From Tretioscincus oriximinensis (taxonomy: Eukaryota; Chordata; Lepidosauria; Squamata; Gymnophthalmidae): a stretch of DNA of 64,000 bases. Positions 12,770 through 25,034 of the stretch are shown in pieces. Below the pieces are notes generated by a model. It was not told the DNA's origin and made no database searches. It worked only from the letters and a program-made list of their open reading frames with translations. A program made the position numbers and the translations under genes. Position 1 is the first letter of the stretch. Each line of letters opens with the position of its first letter. The stretch is taken from contig JAJVDF010000135.1 of NCBI GenBank assembly GCA_022410635.1, positions 436,734 to 500,733 of the forward strand, given 5' to 3'.

Positions 12770-15700
12770 GTTTGTTTCTCTGATGATTTAATTCTTCTCA
12801 AGGACCTAGAATAATCAGTGGTATCTGTGCAGAATTTATACAGTTCTCGTTAGCATTGCCTTTAGCAACTGATAGTGTTTCTGTCTCTGACAATGTCCAA
12901 AATGTTAAGCTTTCAATCTAGGTCTTTGGCACTTGTAACTATTAGGACAGGTTTCATAATCCTTTAATACAGATATTTGATTCCAGTTTCATTTTCATTC
13001 TATTTGATGCACTTTACTAGTGTTAGCAAAAGTCAATATTAACAAGAACATGCCCATATTTTTTGTACTTTGTCCATATTTTTGGAGGGAGTGGCTGTTT
13101 GGGGGTTGTTCTTTGAAGTGGATTGCAGCTTTCATAATCCTCAATTTATGTTAAAAAAATTCAGTCTTGTTTTAACATACTTTTTGAGTCTCTTGTCCTG
13201 TTTTCAATTTTGTGATCTTGTAACTCCAGCAGTTTTTCTCTCTCATTATCTACCACTGCCAGATGCTACATTTGGAATTTCTTAAGTACTGATCACACAT
13301 TTGCTTTTTAACTTTCTTCAGAATTGAAGAAGATTTAAAAATAAATATGTAATTCCAGTTACAGTATGCTGGAAATATTGTATGTCAAAAACATTTTAAT
13401 TGTATTATTTTTGTTTGTTTAGTTATTATACAAAAAGGTAATTTATCTGGGTAGCTTACAAAATTTAACAGGAAAGTTAAACTATTAAAACAGACACATC
13501 TCTTTACATTTATAACCTCGAGAATAAAACAGGAAAATAGTGTTAATTGGCTGTTATCATGACGGATGAAATAACTTTATTCTAAAGCTTTCCTCCATTT
13601 CAGACTCCCTTTTTAGGCTACTTTAACCTAATGAAAATTTGTCACAGATTGTTAGTCACTCTTGTTCACTAATATCTGCTTTATCATTGATCTCAAACAA
13701 TTCCTTGTCAATTTCTAGAAGTGTCATTAATAGCTTTTAAATGGCTAAAGAAGAACACACAGTAAGAAATACCAAATCCATTATTTTCTTTGGTGATAAC
13801 AAGCAAAAAAGTGGCATATTAAAATTTTGGAAGGATTTCTGGAGCTCCTTTACCCAAATAGGCTATCAGGTGGTACAATTCCTAAACACCAGGAATCAAT
13901 CCAGTCTTCCAAAGTGGATAATACTGTTTAAGATACATATATTTTTAAAGTATTTTGATAAACCTATGTATTAACAAACAGAACTAATTTATGAACTACT
14001 GTATGTAAGATACGAAATTCAAACTTTTTATTATTAGCAGAGGGGTTTTCTGCTCTGTCCCAGCTGATTTGACATAGTAATAATTTCTAAGCTGCAAAGT
14101 ATTTTACACTTTGTCATGAGAAATAAAATAGGTCTTCTATTAACAGCAAACATTGAATTTATACAGGATACCCTATTGTTGTCTTATTTTTGCATTTTTA
14201 AAATGTTTGATATATCTACCATAACTTACTATAACTTACCATAACTTATTTTGAATTCTATATTCTGCTCAGTTTTCTTTTGCTATTTAGGATATTTTTA
14301 TATAATACCTGTTAGAGAAATATATATCTGTTATTGAATAAACCCTGAAGTAACATCATGCTGTGTAGGATATCTAACACAATTAGATATTATCTAATCC
14401 CCAACATCTGGGAATCCATAAATGCTTAACACTTTTACCTGTCTTTGGTAAACTCTTGTATCCCTACCAAGGACATTCAAATCATTTCCTAGATACCATT
14501 CATTCAAAAAACCTTGCTAATATATTCTATTTTTGCATTTTCTCACATAACATGTCCTGGACATGTAATTTATTTGTTTCCCATTTTTGTTTGAAGAGAC
14601 CATTAATTGATTTAGAACCTATCAATTAGTCCATCACATATGTACTATTTGCAGCTTGAAGTAATTCATCTTCCTCCTCATTTCCTTTTTCAAAGTTCAG
14701 CTTTCTGTGCATTACATTACTGTAGGAAACACTAGTGTTTTAATGATATTTAATCATAATGATTTAATTATTTTAGCATTAGAATGCTTCCTCCGTCTCT
14801 CAAAGTGGGAAGTATGCTGATGGCACACATGATCCTGTTCATGGCAGTGTTAACATCAATGTTAGCTCTATTTTGAGAGATGCTAGTAGTAGCCCTCGAA
14901 ATCAAATAAGTCAAGCAGACACATAGGGATAAAGTACTGCATGGTGTTGGGAGGAGATTGGGAGGACTGGTGGAACCTCTGGTCTCTGTAGCTGGATGAT
15001 GATCATATGGATGCAGGATTGTGCTATCCCATTGTTCAGATATTGAAACATAGCATTAATCCACATTATGTACTTTTCAGCTTAGTTTTAGTAAAAGCCT
15101 TTACTGAGTGGTGTAAGGGTGGGCCTCAACACCTCAAACATTTAATACCTCAATCACCCATGTTGAATTCTAGTGGTTATATCTTGCAACCCTGTCATTG
15201 CTGTGAGGAATTGGCAGAAGTAAACAGAAAGGACAGAAAGACCTCCATTGTTTGCCAAGAAACCTCTATGGACCATCTTTTTTATGATGAAAGATGCCTT
15301 CCACAGTGCATGATGAATGGCGGAGACACCTAGACTAGAGCACACATGAAGAATTAATTCTTTGTCTGCTAACTGGATATGGTAGTACCATGGAAAGTAC
15401 CTATTGCCAGACATTTCTGCACCACCTTTCCCTGTGGTATTCTAGTGAATTTGGGATTTTGTAAACACTTCATGCATTTCTACATGCAATATGGCAACTT
15501 CAGAAGTAGTCACCCCAAACAGATGTCCATCCAGCTTTGACCTGTAAACCACCAGCAAGGGAAGCCCACTCTTCCTCTAGAAAATAATTTTTCATTTTGC
15601 AACTTCAGCAGATTTGTTTTAGCCTTTCCCAATATTTCTTTTTGATGCTGCTAAATTCCTTCTGCTATTCAACCATTACTTGTATTTTCCCAGCATTTTG

Positions 15701-16526
15701 TCCCAAGAGGAAAGGGTACAGACAGAATATTATTGAGTTCATCTTTAGGAGTTTTTAAATTACTTGGTGACAGATACTGAGGAAAGCAAATAACAGACAT
15801 CAGTATGTATCATCAGAGGACAAGATAGAAAGATTTTTTTCTGTTTCTGTTCTACAAAGAGCCAGGGCTGCTAGTATAAGCTGAAAATGAGAAACAGGAC
15901 TGGCCTAGAGGGACTTTGGGGGGAACTTTCTGTATACAATAAGTGATTAATGCATTTAATGAGCTACCAAAAGAAGTTGAAAGCTTTCCAAAGAATGACA
16001 AATTATTTCTTTTAGCTAACAGATCGAATAGTTACTTTATGCAGGTGAGCAAAATAAACATGCAGTTAACATCCTATGAGTCACAACGTTCTCCGTACTG
16101 ATAAGATAGAATGACCTGCATGCCTGATAAATTCCACATTCTACAGAAAATATGCATTAACAAGCACAAGTATTTCTTTCACTGTTGAACTGTATTGGGC
16201 CCCCTCCAGATAAGATATTTCTACAGCAATAGTAATTAAATCAAGGTGAATCCACTTCATATTCCTACACAGTTTCAGCTATTTACTAAAATGGCCTGTT
16301 GCCCTTGATTTCCCCGATACTAGCTATAAGCAGCTGTTGGAGTAAGCTCCTCTTCCCACCCATCCCTCAAAATAAGGTGGAATAGCATATAATGCGGGAA
16401 CAAGCAGGAAAAGACAATAATTCAGTCAAGATTTAAGGAAAGGCATGTGCATTCAACTGAGATTCAAGGCAAGACTTGTGCACTGGAGCTCAGATGTATG
16501 AGGAGAAGGAGACAGACGGGCAACTG
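12770..16526. other. Gene-free stretch
   Basis: 13405-13500 ('ttgtttagttattatacaaa ... gggtagcttacaaaattta') may be an old antisense L2-type tail. A 10-base near-tandem 'ataacttacc/tact' occurs at 14216-14252. The 108-codon frame at 15007-15333 has no recognisable domain. 16010-16310 resembles conserved non-coding sequence. No gene can be supported. Confidence 0.35.
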
Positions 16527-16894
16527 GGCAGAAGCCCCCTATTGAGACATCCCTGCACATTATTGCTATGCACCAGAAGACAATGTAGGAGAGAGTTCTA
16601 GGAGTCCTTTCACTTAAAAGACCGACCTGCTCCTGGCGCGGGTCGGCGGTTGCTGGGGCGAGCCGGCGGCAGGAGGAACGTGGTGGCCAGCATGTTTTGA
16701 GAGGTCGGAACTGACCTCTCAAACATGGCAGCGAAGATGCGCTTCCTGTGTGACGCTGCTATATAAGGAGCAGCGTCGTACAGGCACTTCCTCTTGCCTC
16801 CGGCAGAAGCCCCCTATTGAGACATGCCTGCACATTATTGCTATGCACCAGAAGACAATGTATGAGAGAGTTCTAGGAGTCCTTTCACTTAACA
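16527..16894. repeat. GC-rich block bounded by 93-bp direct repeats
   Basis: Two near-identical 93-base copies, 16527-16619 and 16802-16894, both start 'ggcagaagccccctattgag' and end in 'cctttcactta', differing at about four positions. Between them is 182 bases of GC- and CpG-rich sequence in an AT-rich neighbourhood. That spacer carries a near-perfect hairpin (arms 16691-16706 and 16713-16727), a TATA-like 'gctatataaggagcag', and a short inverted repeat 'acgctgc ... gcagcgt' around that TATA. It could be a tandem duplication of a 275-base unit or an unrecognised element with terminal direct repeats. No coding sequence is seen. Confidence 0.6.
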
Positions 16895-16899
16895 GTAGT

Positions 16900-18689
16900 C
16901 CTGCTGCTATAGTCATTATCACCTGCTCAAACATATCACCATCCCATGGCAGTTATTTGTTGTTGTTCTCATCAAATTATTGAGTAAAAGCAGCATTGTG
17001 ACACTGAGTAAATTTTGTTGGGAAACAAAGGATATTAATTGATGGATGTCCCATTTGCTCAAAGCACTTTTCCTCAGTTGACTCTTTGCCCCGTCCATTG
17101 TGCCATATTCTGAATTATATGCTAAAGTAGTGATTTCCCTTCTGCATGCTGGTGCAGACTATGGTAGGCACCCACCCAGGGCCTGGCATCATCTACACCA
17201 ACATGGAGTCCCTTCAGAAAATGATAATACTTTTCAGCTTATAGCCTACTGATACAGGGAAGATTATATTTTAAATACATGTTAGGTGTGTTTTATGTTT
17301 TTATATATATTTTACTGCTGTCATCTGCCCTTTGGGTGAAAAGTAGGATATAAAATTATTGAATAAATGAATGCATTTATTTAAGAATATTCAACGATGG
17401 AGGATTATTGCCTGCCCAAAATTGCAATATATGGCAAACTTGCCACTGGCAATAGTGGCAGAGAGCACCAAAAAACAAATACAGAGTCTTTCTGAATAAA
17501 TCCCTTGCTGTCTACCATATTGACCAGTGGTCTGCTCTAGTCATTGATAGCAGGGACAGGAGACATACAATTCACAAGGCTGTCTCCTCCTTTGAGAACG
17601 CACACAGGGCTAACCTCGAGGACAAAAGCCAAAGGTGCAAGAACTACAATACCACTGTAACATCATGTCTAATAAGACCTTCTTCTGTAGCCAGTGAGGC
17701 CAGATCTGCCTCTCTCACGTTGGTTTCATCAGCCACCAGTGAGCCTCTTCATAAGAATCTTCATTTGTGTAGACAAGTTGTGAGGCCATAAAATTCTTTA
17801 AAAAACAAATGAATTTAAGGATTACGAAGGGTGTGTACTGTGAGAGGGTATTTTCAGAGAGGATATTGAAGTATTTTCCCTGTTCAAAAAGTATTGCTGC
17901 ATACCTTATGGTGTCTATGACAACCCTCCCTAATCTGCCCCACACCCTTAAAGTTGGTTGAGAGTTTCTTACCCAGCAATTTAACAATATTTTTGTCTAA
18001 AAGCAGCTGGCTTGTCACTCATCCATCATCTTGGGGGGATTTTATTTCTTGAAAGAGGCAACAAGAAAGAAGGGAGTTTATTTTTGCCTGATTATGAAAA
18101 TGGGAAGCAGCTGTGAGATCTTCTCATCCCAAATCTTGAAATCTAAGCAATGCTATCCCTCTTAAATAATAATAATTAGTTACCAGATGGTAGGCTTTAG
18201 TTTGGTAGGTCTTTATATTCTGTTTCACTAAAGAAGACTGAACAGAATTAAAACTTGTTTGGGTCAAGGTCTAAAAGGAAGGTACACTCAAGCCCTGTGT
18301 GATGGTATGATTCAGAGGGCCTTACATTTGAGACACGTTGAAACATTAGTGTTTGATCAAGCTCAGAGAATGGACTCATTTGGAAGCAAGGTAACAGCTG
18401 AAATGGAAGCTCTTATAGTGTCCATAAAAACAGGTTATCAGATTTCTCTTTTGAGAAACATGGATTTGTGCGTGTTTCACTGCTTTTTAAAAACAACAAC
18501 AGCATATAAGAGTGCAGAAACTATAAATGTTTGAACTTGCCAATGCGTTTATTGTTTGTGTTATCCAATAATGTAATGAGAAATATCCCATTCTGCTCTA
18601 TCTGAAATAGAAATGTGCTAAAAAAGCCACTCAGTGTAGAAACTGACCTGTGAAGCTTCATTACTTGATTTCCTCTTATTGACTTGTGC
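16900..18689. other. Gene-free stretch with one possible LINE/SINE tail
   Basis: 17281-17374 ('ctgccctttgggtgaaaagt' followed by 'gataaaattattgaataaat'-like sequence) looks like a decayed LINE or SINE 3' tail. The 91-codon frame at 18259-18534 has no known motif. Nothing else is recognised. Confidence 0.35.
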
Positions 18690-18860
18690 AATAATAATTT
18701 AGAGCTGGTATAGCCTAATGGGCAATACTGTGAAGTCTCCCAGTTAATAGCTCAATTCAGCCATGAAGTTGCTCAGTCCCCTGAGGCAAACCTTTCTTTA
18801 CTATGTCTGCTGTTCACAATATGAAAGTTCCAGCTTTAACATTAATCCTTTTGCTGAAGG
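18690..18860 (+). repeat. tRNA-derived SINE remnant
   Basis: The order 'agagctggtatagcctaatg', then 'gtctcccag', then 'tcaattcagccatgaagttg' follows a widespread squamate tRNA-derived SINE: a box A-like head, a decayed box B, then the 'cagccatgaag' core. The promoter boxes are clearly mutated and the 3' end is unclear. It lies directly upstream of the Penelope mini-element. Confidence 0.5.
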
Positions 18861-18898
18861 ATTGAACTCTATAGATAGATGGATAAACAAATAAACAA

Positions 18899-19652
18899 GC
18901 ATCTGAAGAAGGAGATGTGTCTACGAAAGCTTATGCCACCCACATTTCTCAAGTTAGTCTCAAAGTACTACTAGCTCCTTTACTGGACTTTCTACTAGAC
19001 TAATACGGCTATTTCTCTGAAATTGACTACCACTGAAAGCGCCAATATTAGCCGAATGGAGTGGAAATCCATCAACCTCTCCAGGACTCTTTCTCAGGTA
19101 CAAACAGATATAATCTTTCTTAAACAATGCAAACAGGAGGACATCATCCCCAAAGGACTACGAGTAAAGAACCCACTACATACCACATACCATACAGACT
19201 ACAGTGACAAACTATGCAAGATTTTCTCCAAGAAACTATTAGAGCACCTTATCAGCATCTTATACAGCAAACAAGAAAGGATCAAGAGAGAAATCTCTAA
19301 TTTGGAGACACACATTAGGAACCAACCCTACACAGAAGACAATGAACACAACCACTCAGAAAAAAGAGATACCATATACAGGACACATTTCTCCTCGTTA
19401 ATGGTTATAAAAGAAAAAAAAATCTTCTCACTGCTACAAGATTCTGTTACCCATAACAGGAATGTCATGGAACCAGAAAACAACATTGTTAATCTCTCAA
19501 GCCACACTCTGAGCCAGGCTGAAGAGTCTGTCTTATCACGGGGACTATCCTTCTGCTCATCCAAAGCATCTGAAGAAGTAGACATGTCTAAGAAAGCTTA
19601 TGCCACCCACTTTTCTCAAGTTAGTCTCAAAGTGCTACTAGCTCCTTTGCTG
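18899..19652 (+). mobile_element. RT-deleted Penelope-like mini-element
   Basis: The element has a pseudo-LTR (18899-19020), a coding segment, and a second, shorter pseudo-LTR segment (19567-19652), both in plus orientation with matching sequence ('gaaagcttatgccacccac', 'ctcaagttagtctcaaagt'). The 10-base sequence 'aaataaacaa' flanks it at 18889-18898 and 19653-19662. It is A-rich, so it is only fair evidence for a target duplication. The coding part stops where the reverse transcriptase domain should begin, so the RT and GIY-YIG endonuclease are missing and the copy is non-autonomous. A Neptune-type clade is likely from the host range. Confidence 0.8.
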
Positions 19653-19658
19653 AAATAA
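19023..19658 (+). pseudogene. Penelope-like ORF, N-terminal part only
   Basis: A single open frame of about 211 codons entering from the upstream pseudo-LTR. Residues around 30-75 read 'FLKQCKQEDIIPKGLRVKNP' and 'LYSKQERIKREISNLE', and around 155-175 'NLSSHTLSQAEESVLSRGLS'. These are the basic, coiled-coil-like N-terminal region and the linker found just before the RT domain in vertebrate Penelope-like proteins. The palm motifs and the GIY-YIG nuclease are absent. After 'LSFC' the frame runs straight into the second pseudo-LTR and ends by chance. No frameshift or ambiguous base is seen, unusual among the relics here. The first ATG is near 19057; the true start is uncertain. Confidence 0.75.
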
Positions 19659-19662
19659 ACAA

Positions 19663-20769
19663 ACAAATTTCTTATTACTACTATGAGACAAATCAAAATC
19701 ATTCCTTGTTCTGCTCTTATATTAATGTTTAAAGGCACTTCTGAAGTTTTAGCTACATGTATTTGCATCTCATGGGTTTTTTTTAATTTTAATCATTAAT
19801 TTTCATTAGTCCAAAGAAGGAAATAGCTATCAGTTTGATAAATAGTGGTTGTTTTTAAATACTCTTATACATTTTGGAATCCAAATTCATGTGCAATAAA
19901 TACAGATTGTGTTTATTATTTATTATTTATTATTATGTGAAAGCTTTGCTTTTTATTAGGTTAATGGAACAACCATTTGGGGGCAGTATCAACCTATAGC
20001 TTTGTTTTTGAACTTCCTAGTTTGATGGTAGTGAGTCCTGATGGTAGTAAAAGGTGATATACCATTGTGGTCAATCACATGCTGCTATCTGGTTCATTTC
20101 AGCCCTGAGTTCAGTGGCAGCTCCAAAGCTGTGGGGTTTCTTATATACCACGTTTAGCCATTAATTGCTGGACTAGGTGAGCCATTCCAGTCCAGTGGAA
20201 TGCCATTTATATTCTTGTATTCTTAGACAGACAGCATCCCCAGAGAAGCTTTTGATTTTTCTTGCCTCAGTCTTCTAGCTGTTTGCAACAGTGGATGCCA
20301 ATCTAAGGGCCTGTCTCCACAGTGTAAGTTAAGTACTGGCGAGCTTTCCACTAAGCATCCCCAGGCTTCAGGCATTCTTGGAAAGCAGTTTGTCATTGGA
20401 GATGTATGGAAGATTATTTTGAGATATGGTTATGATTGAAAAGATTATTATATGCACACGTATGGAAGAATTCAGCATTACGTAACATGGAACATTGGTT
20501 ATTGAAATGCAAGGGGAAATTATTTTTTGTTTGGTTTAAAATACCTGCCAGAATGGAATGTGTATGTTGTAAAAATTGACAATGATTTATTAACTTTATG
20601 ATCTGATTAAGGAATAATTGTATTAACATTGGAATTTGATAATTAATAAGTATGTATTGCTGAAAGAAGATAATTATAATAGCTAAAGAGGGATAGGAGC
20701 TAATGTAGTAGGCAGTTATTCTGAGATATATTCTGGATAAATCTTAGAAAAGAAAAGACCTATATGTAC
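19663..20769. other. Unique sequence
   Basis: AT-rich, with a TTATTA microsatellite at about 19911-19934. No gene or identifiable repeat. Confidence 0.35.
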
Positions 20770-20835
20770 AATATAGAATCATAGAATCATAGAGTCGGAA
20801 GAGACCTCCAGGGTCATCGGGTCGATAGCTGGGTT
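20770..20835 (-). mobile_element. CR1 LINE 3' tip
   Basis: 'tagaatcatagaatcataga' is the reverse complement of the CR1 tail octamer ATTCTATG, followed by 'ggaagagacctccagggtca', the usual antisense CR1 3' UTR. The copy stops within about 70 bases, so it is a very short 5'-truncated insertion. Confidence 0.75.
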
Positions 20836-20843
20836 TATCTAAG

Positions 20844-21016
20844 GTTACCAGATAAAATCCACGATAGAAGTTTCCATCACTGATGGCTATATGTCTTCTA
20901 TAGCCATCAGTGATGGACTTTGCACTAGGTGCAGCTTCTATGGGTATGGGTGTATGTGTTGACTTTTTCACACCCATTGGAGGTATAAACTTCTATCCCA
21001 GATTTTATCTGGTAAC
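20844..21016. mobile_element. Inverted-repeat MITE with internal palindrome
   Basis: The ends are inverted repeats: 'gttaccagataaaatc' at the left and its exact reverse complement at the right, extending imperfectly to about 30 bases through 'gatagaagttt'. Inside is a second perfect palindrome with 18-base arms (20874-20891 and 20899-20916). There is no coding sequence. No target duplication is clear, so the superfamily is open. It starts about 10 bases after the CR1 tip. Confidence 0.65.
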
Positions 21017-24000
21017 ACTATGTAATGGTGGTTATCCTTGCTGTCATGTCAAACGTGGTTGAAAAAATTTAAAACCTTTGTTTTCAACAGAAATATGTTT
21101 GGCCAAGGAAAGGAACCCTATGAATATAATCCATTTATGATGGTTAAAATTCATACACCAAAACAAAGAATGTACAAGTACTTTTATTGTGCTCAAATGT
21201 GTTAGCTTGGAGTGGTGAGCATAGGTGTTGGCACAGATGATTCAGAGAGAAATATACACACTTCTAGGGCATGTATAAGATGTACACAGGGACAATTCTA
21301 TTGTTTTCTTTCTGTGATGTTAGATCCAATAGGAACAATTTTGGACAGTGATGATAGCTGCTATTTGCCATCTGCTCTTTGAAATCCATTACTGTGGCAG
21401 AAGAATTCCTCTTACAATTAACACAGAGATTCATTCCTCTCTGTTCTATTGAAGTGACAAGGGAGTGATTTAGTTGCTCATTTCAATCTTCATCTTTATC
21501 CCATAACATGGCCCTGGAGGCCTGACCATATGCCAGGGCAGCTTGATTGACATGCTTGCAACTATTCTTGTGCTGACTCACCTGTGAGAATTACAAGGAG
21601 TCCAATAGCAGAGAAATGCTGATGCCAATAAAAAAAGTTTTCTACATCTGACCTACACTCATTGCATAGCATATATTCACTCCAAAACTTTACATCTTTC
21701 AGTGGTAGAGACAGACCCTGTCTGATCTGGGCCTTATTCCAGATTATATGTAGAAACAGAATGTGCTATCTGCATGCTAGTTCAAACTATAGCATGCCCT
21801 GAAATAGTACTCCTGAAAATGAATAATCAATACTTTTCATGCAGTTTGCCTTCAGCACATTTTCACATTGCTGCTTTACAATAACCTGTTCCCTTGGAGA
21901 TCATAAACCTTGCTAACTAAATTATTATGGGGTTGGGGGGGATAGAAGAAGGGACAACAAACTGATGAGTAATAAACTCTCAGTGCTCCCTGGTGTAAGA
22001 AAAATAACCCTCACCCCTACTCATGGAATGATGTTATTTTTAGCCCCATTGGATGTACAACAGAAGTCTTTCTGCTTACAGTGCTCATTCAGTTTATACA
22101 ACATTGTAAACTTTAAATCAACTTTAGAAATATGCTTATTGTCCTGAGCTAGAACATCTTCCCATCCAAACTGATGTATTTCATTTACTGTATTTGATAG
22201 CAGATTTAGTGTTCCTCTTCCATGTGGCAAAATATTGTGCTGTCTTGCATATGATTGCTTTTTCCTATGGCTAAATTCATTAATTTCAAATGTTCAAGTT
22301 TTGGACCCTATTAATATCAGATTTGATATTAGATATTAATAATTTTCCCTCATTTTTAACAATCTATTTTTACTCTACTAATGGCTGGTCAAATGAGAGA
22401 TTTTGACAAAGCTAATTAGAATGTGACACATTCTCATCACATGAATTGCATTTAAGAACTAATAGGAAAGCTTACTCCCTGTCTTTGCAAGAGCTGTTTT
22501 TCCCTTCCCTTTTGTAGCCGCTTCCCCAAAACAAACATGCACCACATGCACACACACTTAGAAATTTGTATGGCTATGATCACAACTTACTTTAGAACGC
22601 CTTCAGAAATATTCTATAGTCATTTCCAACATGCTGGTGCAGGCTGCAAGAGACCCTGTTCCTTCCTAACATGCTTTATCTACACATGAAGAATTAACTG
22701 GTCAAAGGCTCCCCATCTGGTCTTCTAATCCAGTTTACTGGAAGGCTTTCTTGTTTCAGTATTCCTTCCATTGCATAACTCCCTTCCCATCTAATTTTGG
22801 TGGCATATTTTGGTGACTGGCTGCAAAAATGCCAGTCAGAACTGGAAAGATTAAAAACATTTCTTCCTATCTTTTGGAGGTTCGCACACTGGCACAACCT
22901 TTAAAGCTGGCAGGAGGGGCTGGTGCAAAATGGGCAATTAAAATGTAGATAGCTCTCTCCCACACTAGTGGCAGTACACCAAGTCTGCAGCGGGTTAGGG
23001 TTAATAAAGCAAAGCTCAACTCAGTTTTCTTGCGTCCCCCAGTCTATATATCCTTACAGAAGACCGTAAGTGAGCCCTGAAGTAGCCACTGGTAACCAAG
23101 TTTTTGTGACAATTGAACTTATATATGTGACCACATTTCTATGATATTGACAGCACATAACCCTTTAGTAAGACAAATAAGATATGGGGAGACTATATTT
23201 TCAAATTGATAAGAAATATATGTATGATGCTACATTTTCCTACCATTTTGAATATTTTCCCGTTATTCTTACCAGCAGAAAACAGATTTGCCTGGGAGTA
23301 TATTTATTACATATAAAGTTGCAAATTTGAATGTAATTACTATTTTAATACTCCTTTTCCTGTTTGTTTTTCTTTCCTCTTTTTGATGATATTTCTCAGA
23401 ATTTTGAGCCCCACATGCCTCCTCCTGTGTCTACTGCCCATGTGCCTCCTATTGTAGCTCCTACTATGATGCATTCAGTATGCTCATTTCTACTAGGTAA
23501 ATTCTACTATGGCACTGGTCCCAAATTCCTTCTGTTGTACCATGAAGCCTCTTATTGTGACTATAAAGAAACTAGTGATATAGGAGGGTGTTTCCTTCTA
23601 TGGCTATAGAAGGAAGGCATGTCCTATTTTGCATATCCAGGGTGATCTTCCAAATGTCGAATGATTTGGGATGAAGGCAACTGAAATCTAAGTTAGGTAT
23701 CAAGGTTAGGGAATAACTCTACCTTAAGATTTTTACTGAATGTATGGAGGTAGAAGAATGTACGTTTTCAATGTTCATTGGCAATTCTGAGTTCTATTCA
23801 CAGAATGCCAATCAGCAGTCTGTAATGAGGGCATTTTTGACACCATGTTACTTTTTGACAGCTCTGCTAAATAAGGCAATGCTACATAGCATTTCAATTG
23901 CTTCAAGTGAAAGCAAACACCATATCTATAAGGGAAGCAACAGTACATGATTCTAGGAAGAGTAAATGTATCTGAACTGAAAGGTCAGAGAAGGAAGACA

Positions 24001-24820
24001 AGGGAAATCACATGTGGTTAAAAAAGCCAATCATACATGCTGCATTCAAAGAACCAGATTTTCCAGGTGGTCTGAGTTTGTGATTGAGTTGTTTTGCCTT
24101 CAGGCCTTTTGTGTTTCTCAGTATAAATTAACTGTGGGTTGAATGAAACAATGAGTTTGAGAGGATGGGATTCCTCCAAAGGAAAAAGCTTGCCCAAATT
24201 CTGTTATGCTTGGTGTTATTGAGGAAGTAACAACAAAAAGGAAAAAAAATACTTGATAATCATCTGATGAATGAGGAAAAGCCATAGCATGTCTATGTAT
24301 AATTTGTTTGGATGTAACATCTGTTACTATGTTTTGCAAAGTAACAAATATGATTTTCAGGATTAAGTAATAGATTTTAAGTTCTTGCTAGTTTATATTT
24401 TATTTTCGTCATGATCATCAGAACTTTGACTACCCCAGATTGTAACTGGAAAGTAATGTTAGAAATTTTCTTGAACAGCTAGTATCAAAGTATACTGTAT
24501 ATTTTTGGTGTCACTGGCTCCCGCTACTTTATGTCAATCTTATTCCTACTGCTTCAAGGCATGAGCAAAATAAACAATAAAGGCAGTATCAGATCAACTG
24601 CAGTTTTTGAAAATGGACACCAAAAACAACTGTCATGTCACTTCTGCTTTCAAATAACCAATTTCCCAAATTAATTGTTACCCCCAAAAGGCAAGAGGAA
24701 AACTGAAACCTAAATACCATCCAGATAAGACCTCAACTGGGAATTAAAAAGGAATAATTAAGGCCTTCATATATTTTTTTTACTTCCCCATGCTTGTGAA
24801 TTGATTATCTCATTCGGCTC
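21017..24820. other. Gene-free stretch
   Basis: No exon is recognised over 3.8 kb. 21480-21600 resembles conserved non-coding sequence in composition. All open frames are short and without motifs, apart from the repeat noted at 21730-21802. Confidence 0.35.
21730..21802 (+). repeat. Short dispersed repeat, copy 2 of 2
   Basis: Partner of 851-922, sharing 'attccagattatat' and 'ctatctgcatgctagttcaa', with unrelated flanks. Family unknown. Confidence 0.55.
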
Positions 24821-24856
24821 TCATAGAATCACAGAGTTAGAAGGGACCACCAAGGC

Positions 24857-25034
24857 TAGGCTGACCAAATGACCCCTTTTGGGAGGGGGTGGTTGAAAAC
24901 CCGGTTTTGGGGTGCCTCTCGTTTTTTGCTGAGGAAATTTTTATTATTATTTTTTTCCTCAGCAAAAAACGGGAGGCACCCCGAAACTGGGTTTTCAACC
25001 ACCCCCTCCCAAAAGGGGTCATCTGGACAGCCTG
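24857..25034. mobile_element. Palindromic hAT-type MITE, copy 1 (inside CR1)
   Basis: A 178-base unit whose halves are reverse complements over about 80 bases. Ends are 'taggctgaccaaatgacccc' and the complement of 'caggctgtccagatgacccc'. It interrupts CR1. The 8-mers at its edges, 'accaaggc' (24849-24856) and 'tccaaggc' (25035-25042), match at 7 of 8 positions, and removing the unit restores CR1 sequence like that at 20800-20820. An 8-base duplication and TAGG/CAGG ends suit the hAT superfamily. No coding capacity. Confidence 0.75.

Noticed and set aside
14216..14252. Short near-tandem repeat as a CRISPR-like array
   Set aside because: 10-base units without spacers. A simple local duplication in vertebrate DNA.
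15007..15333. 108-codon open frame as a possible exon
   Set aside because: No domain known to me and an equally open shadow frame on the other strand.
23000..23012. 'ggttagggttaat' as an interstitial telomere repeat
   Set aside because: Fewer than two TTAGGG units, expected by chance.
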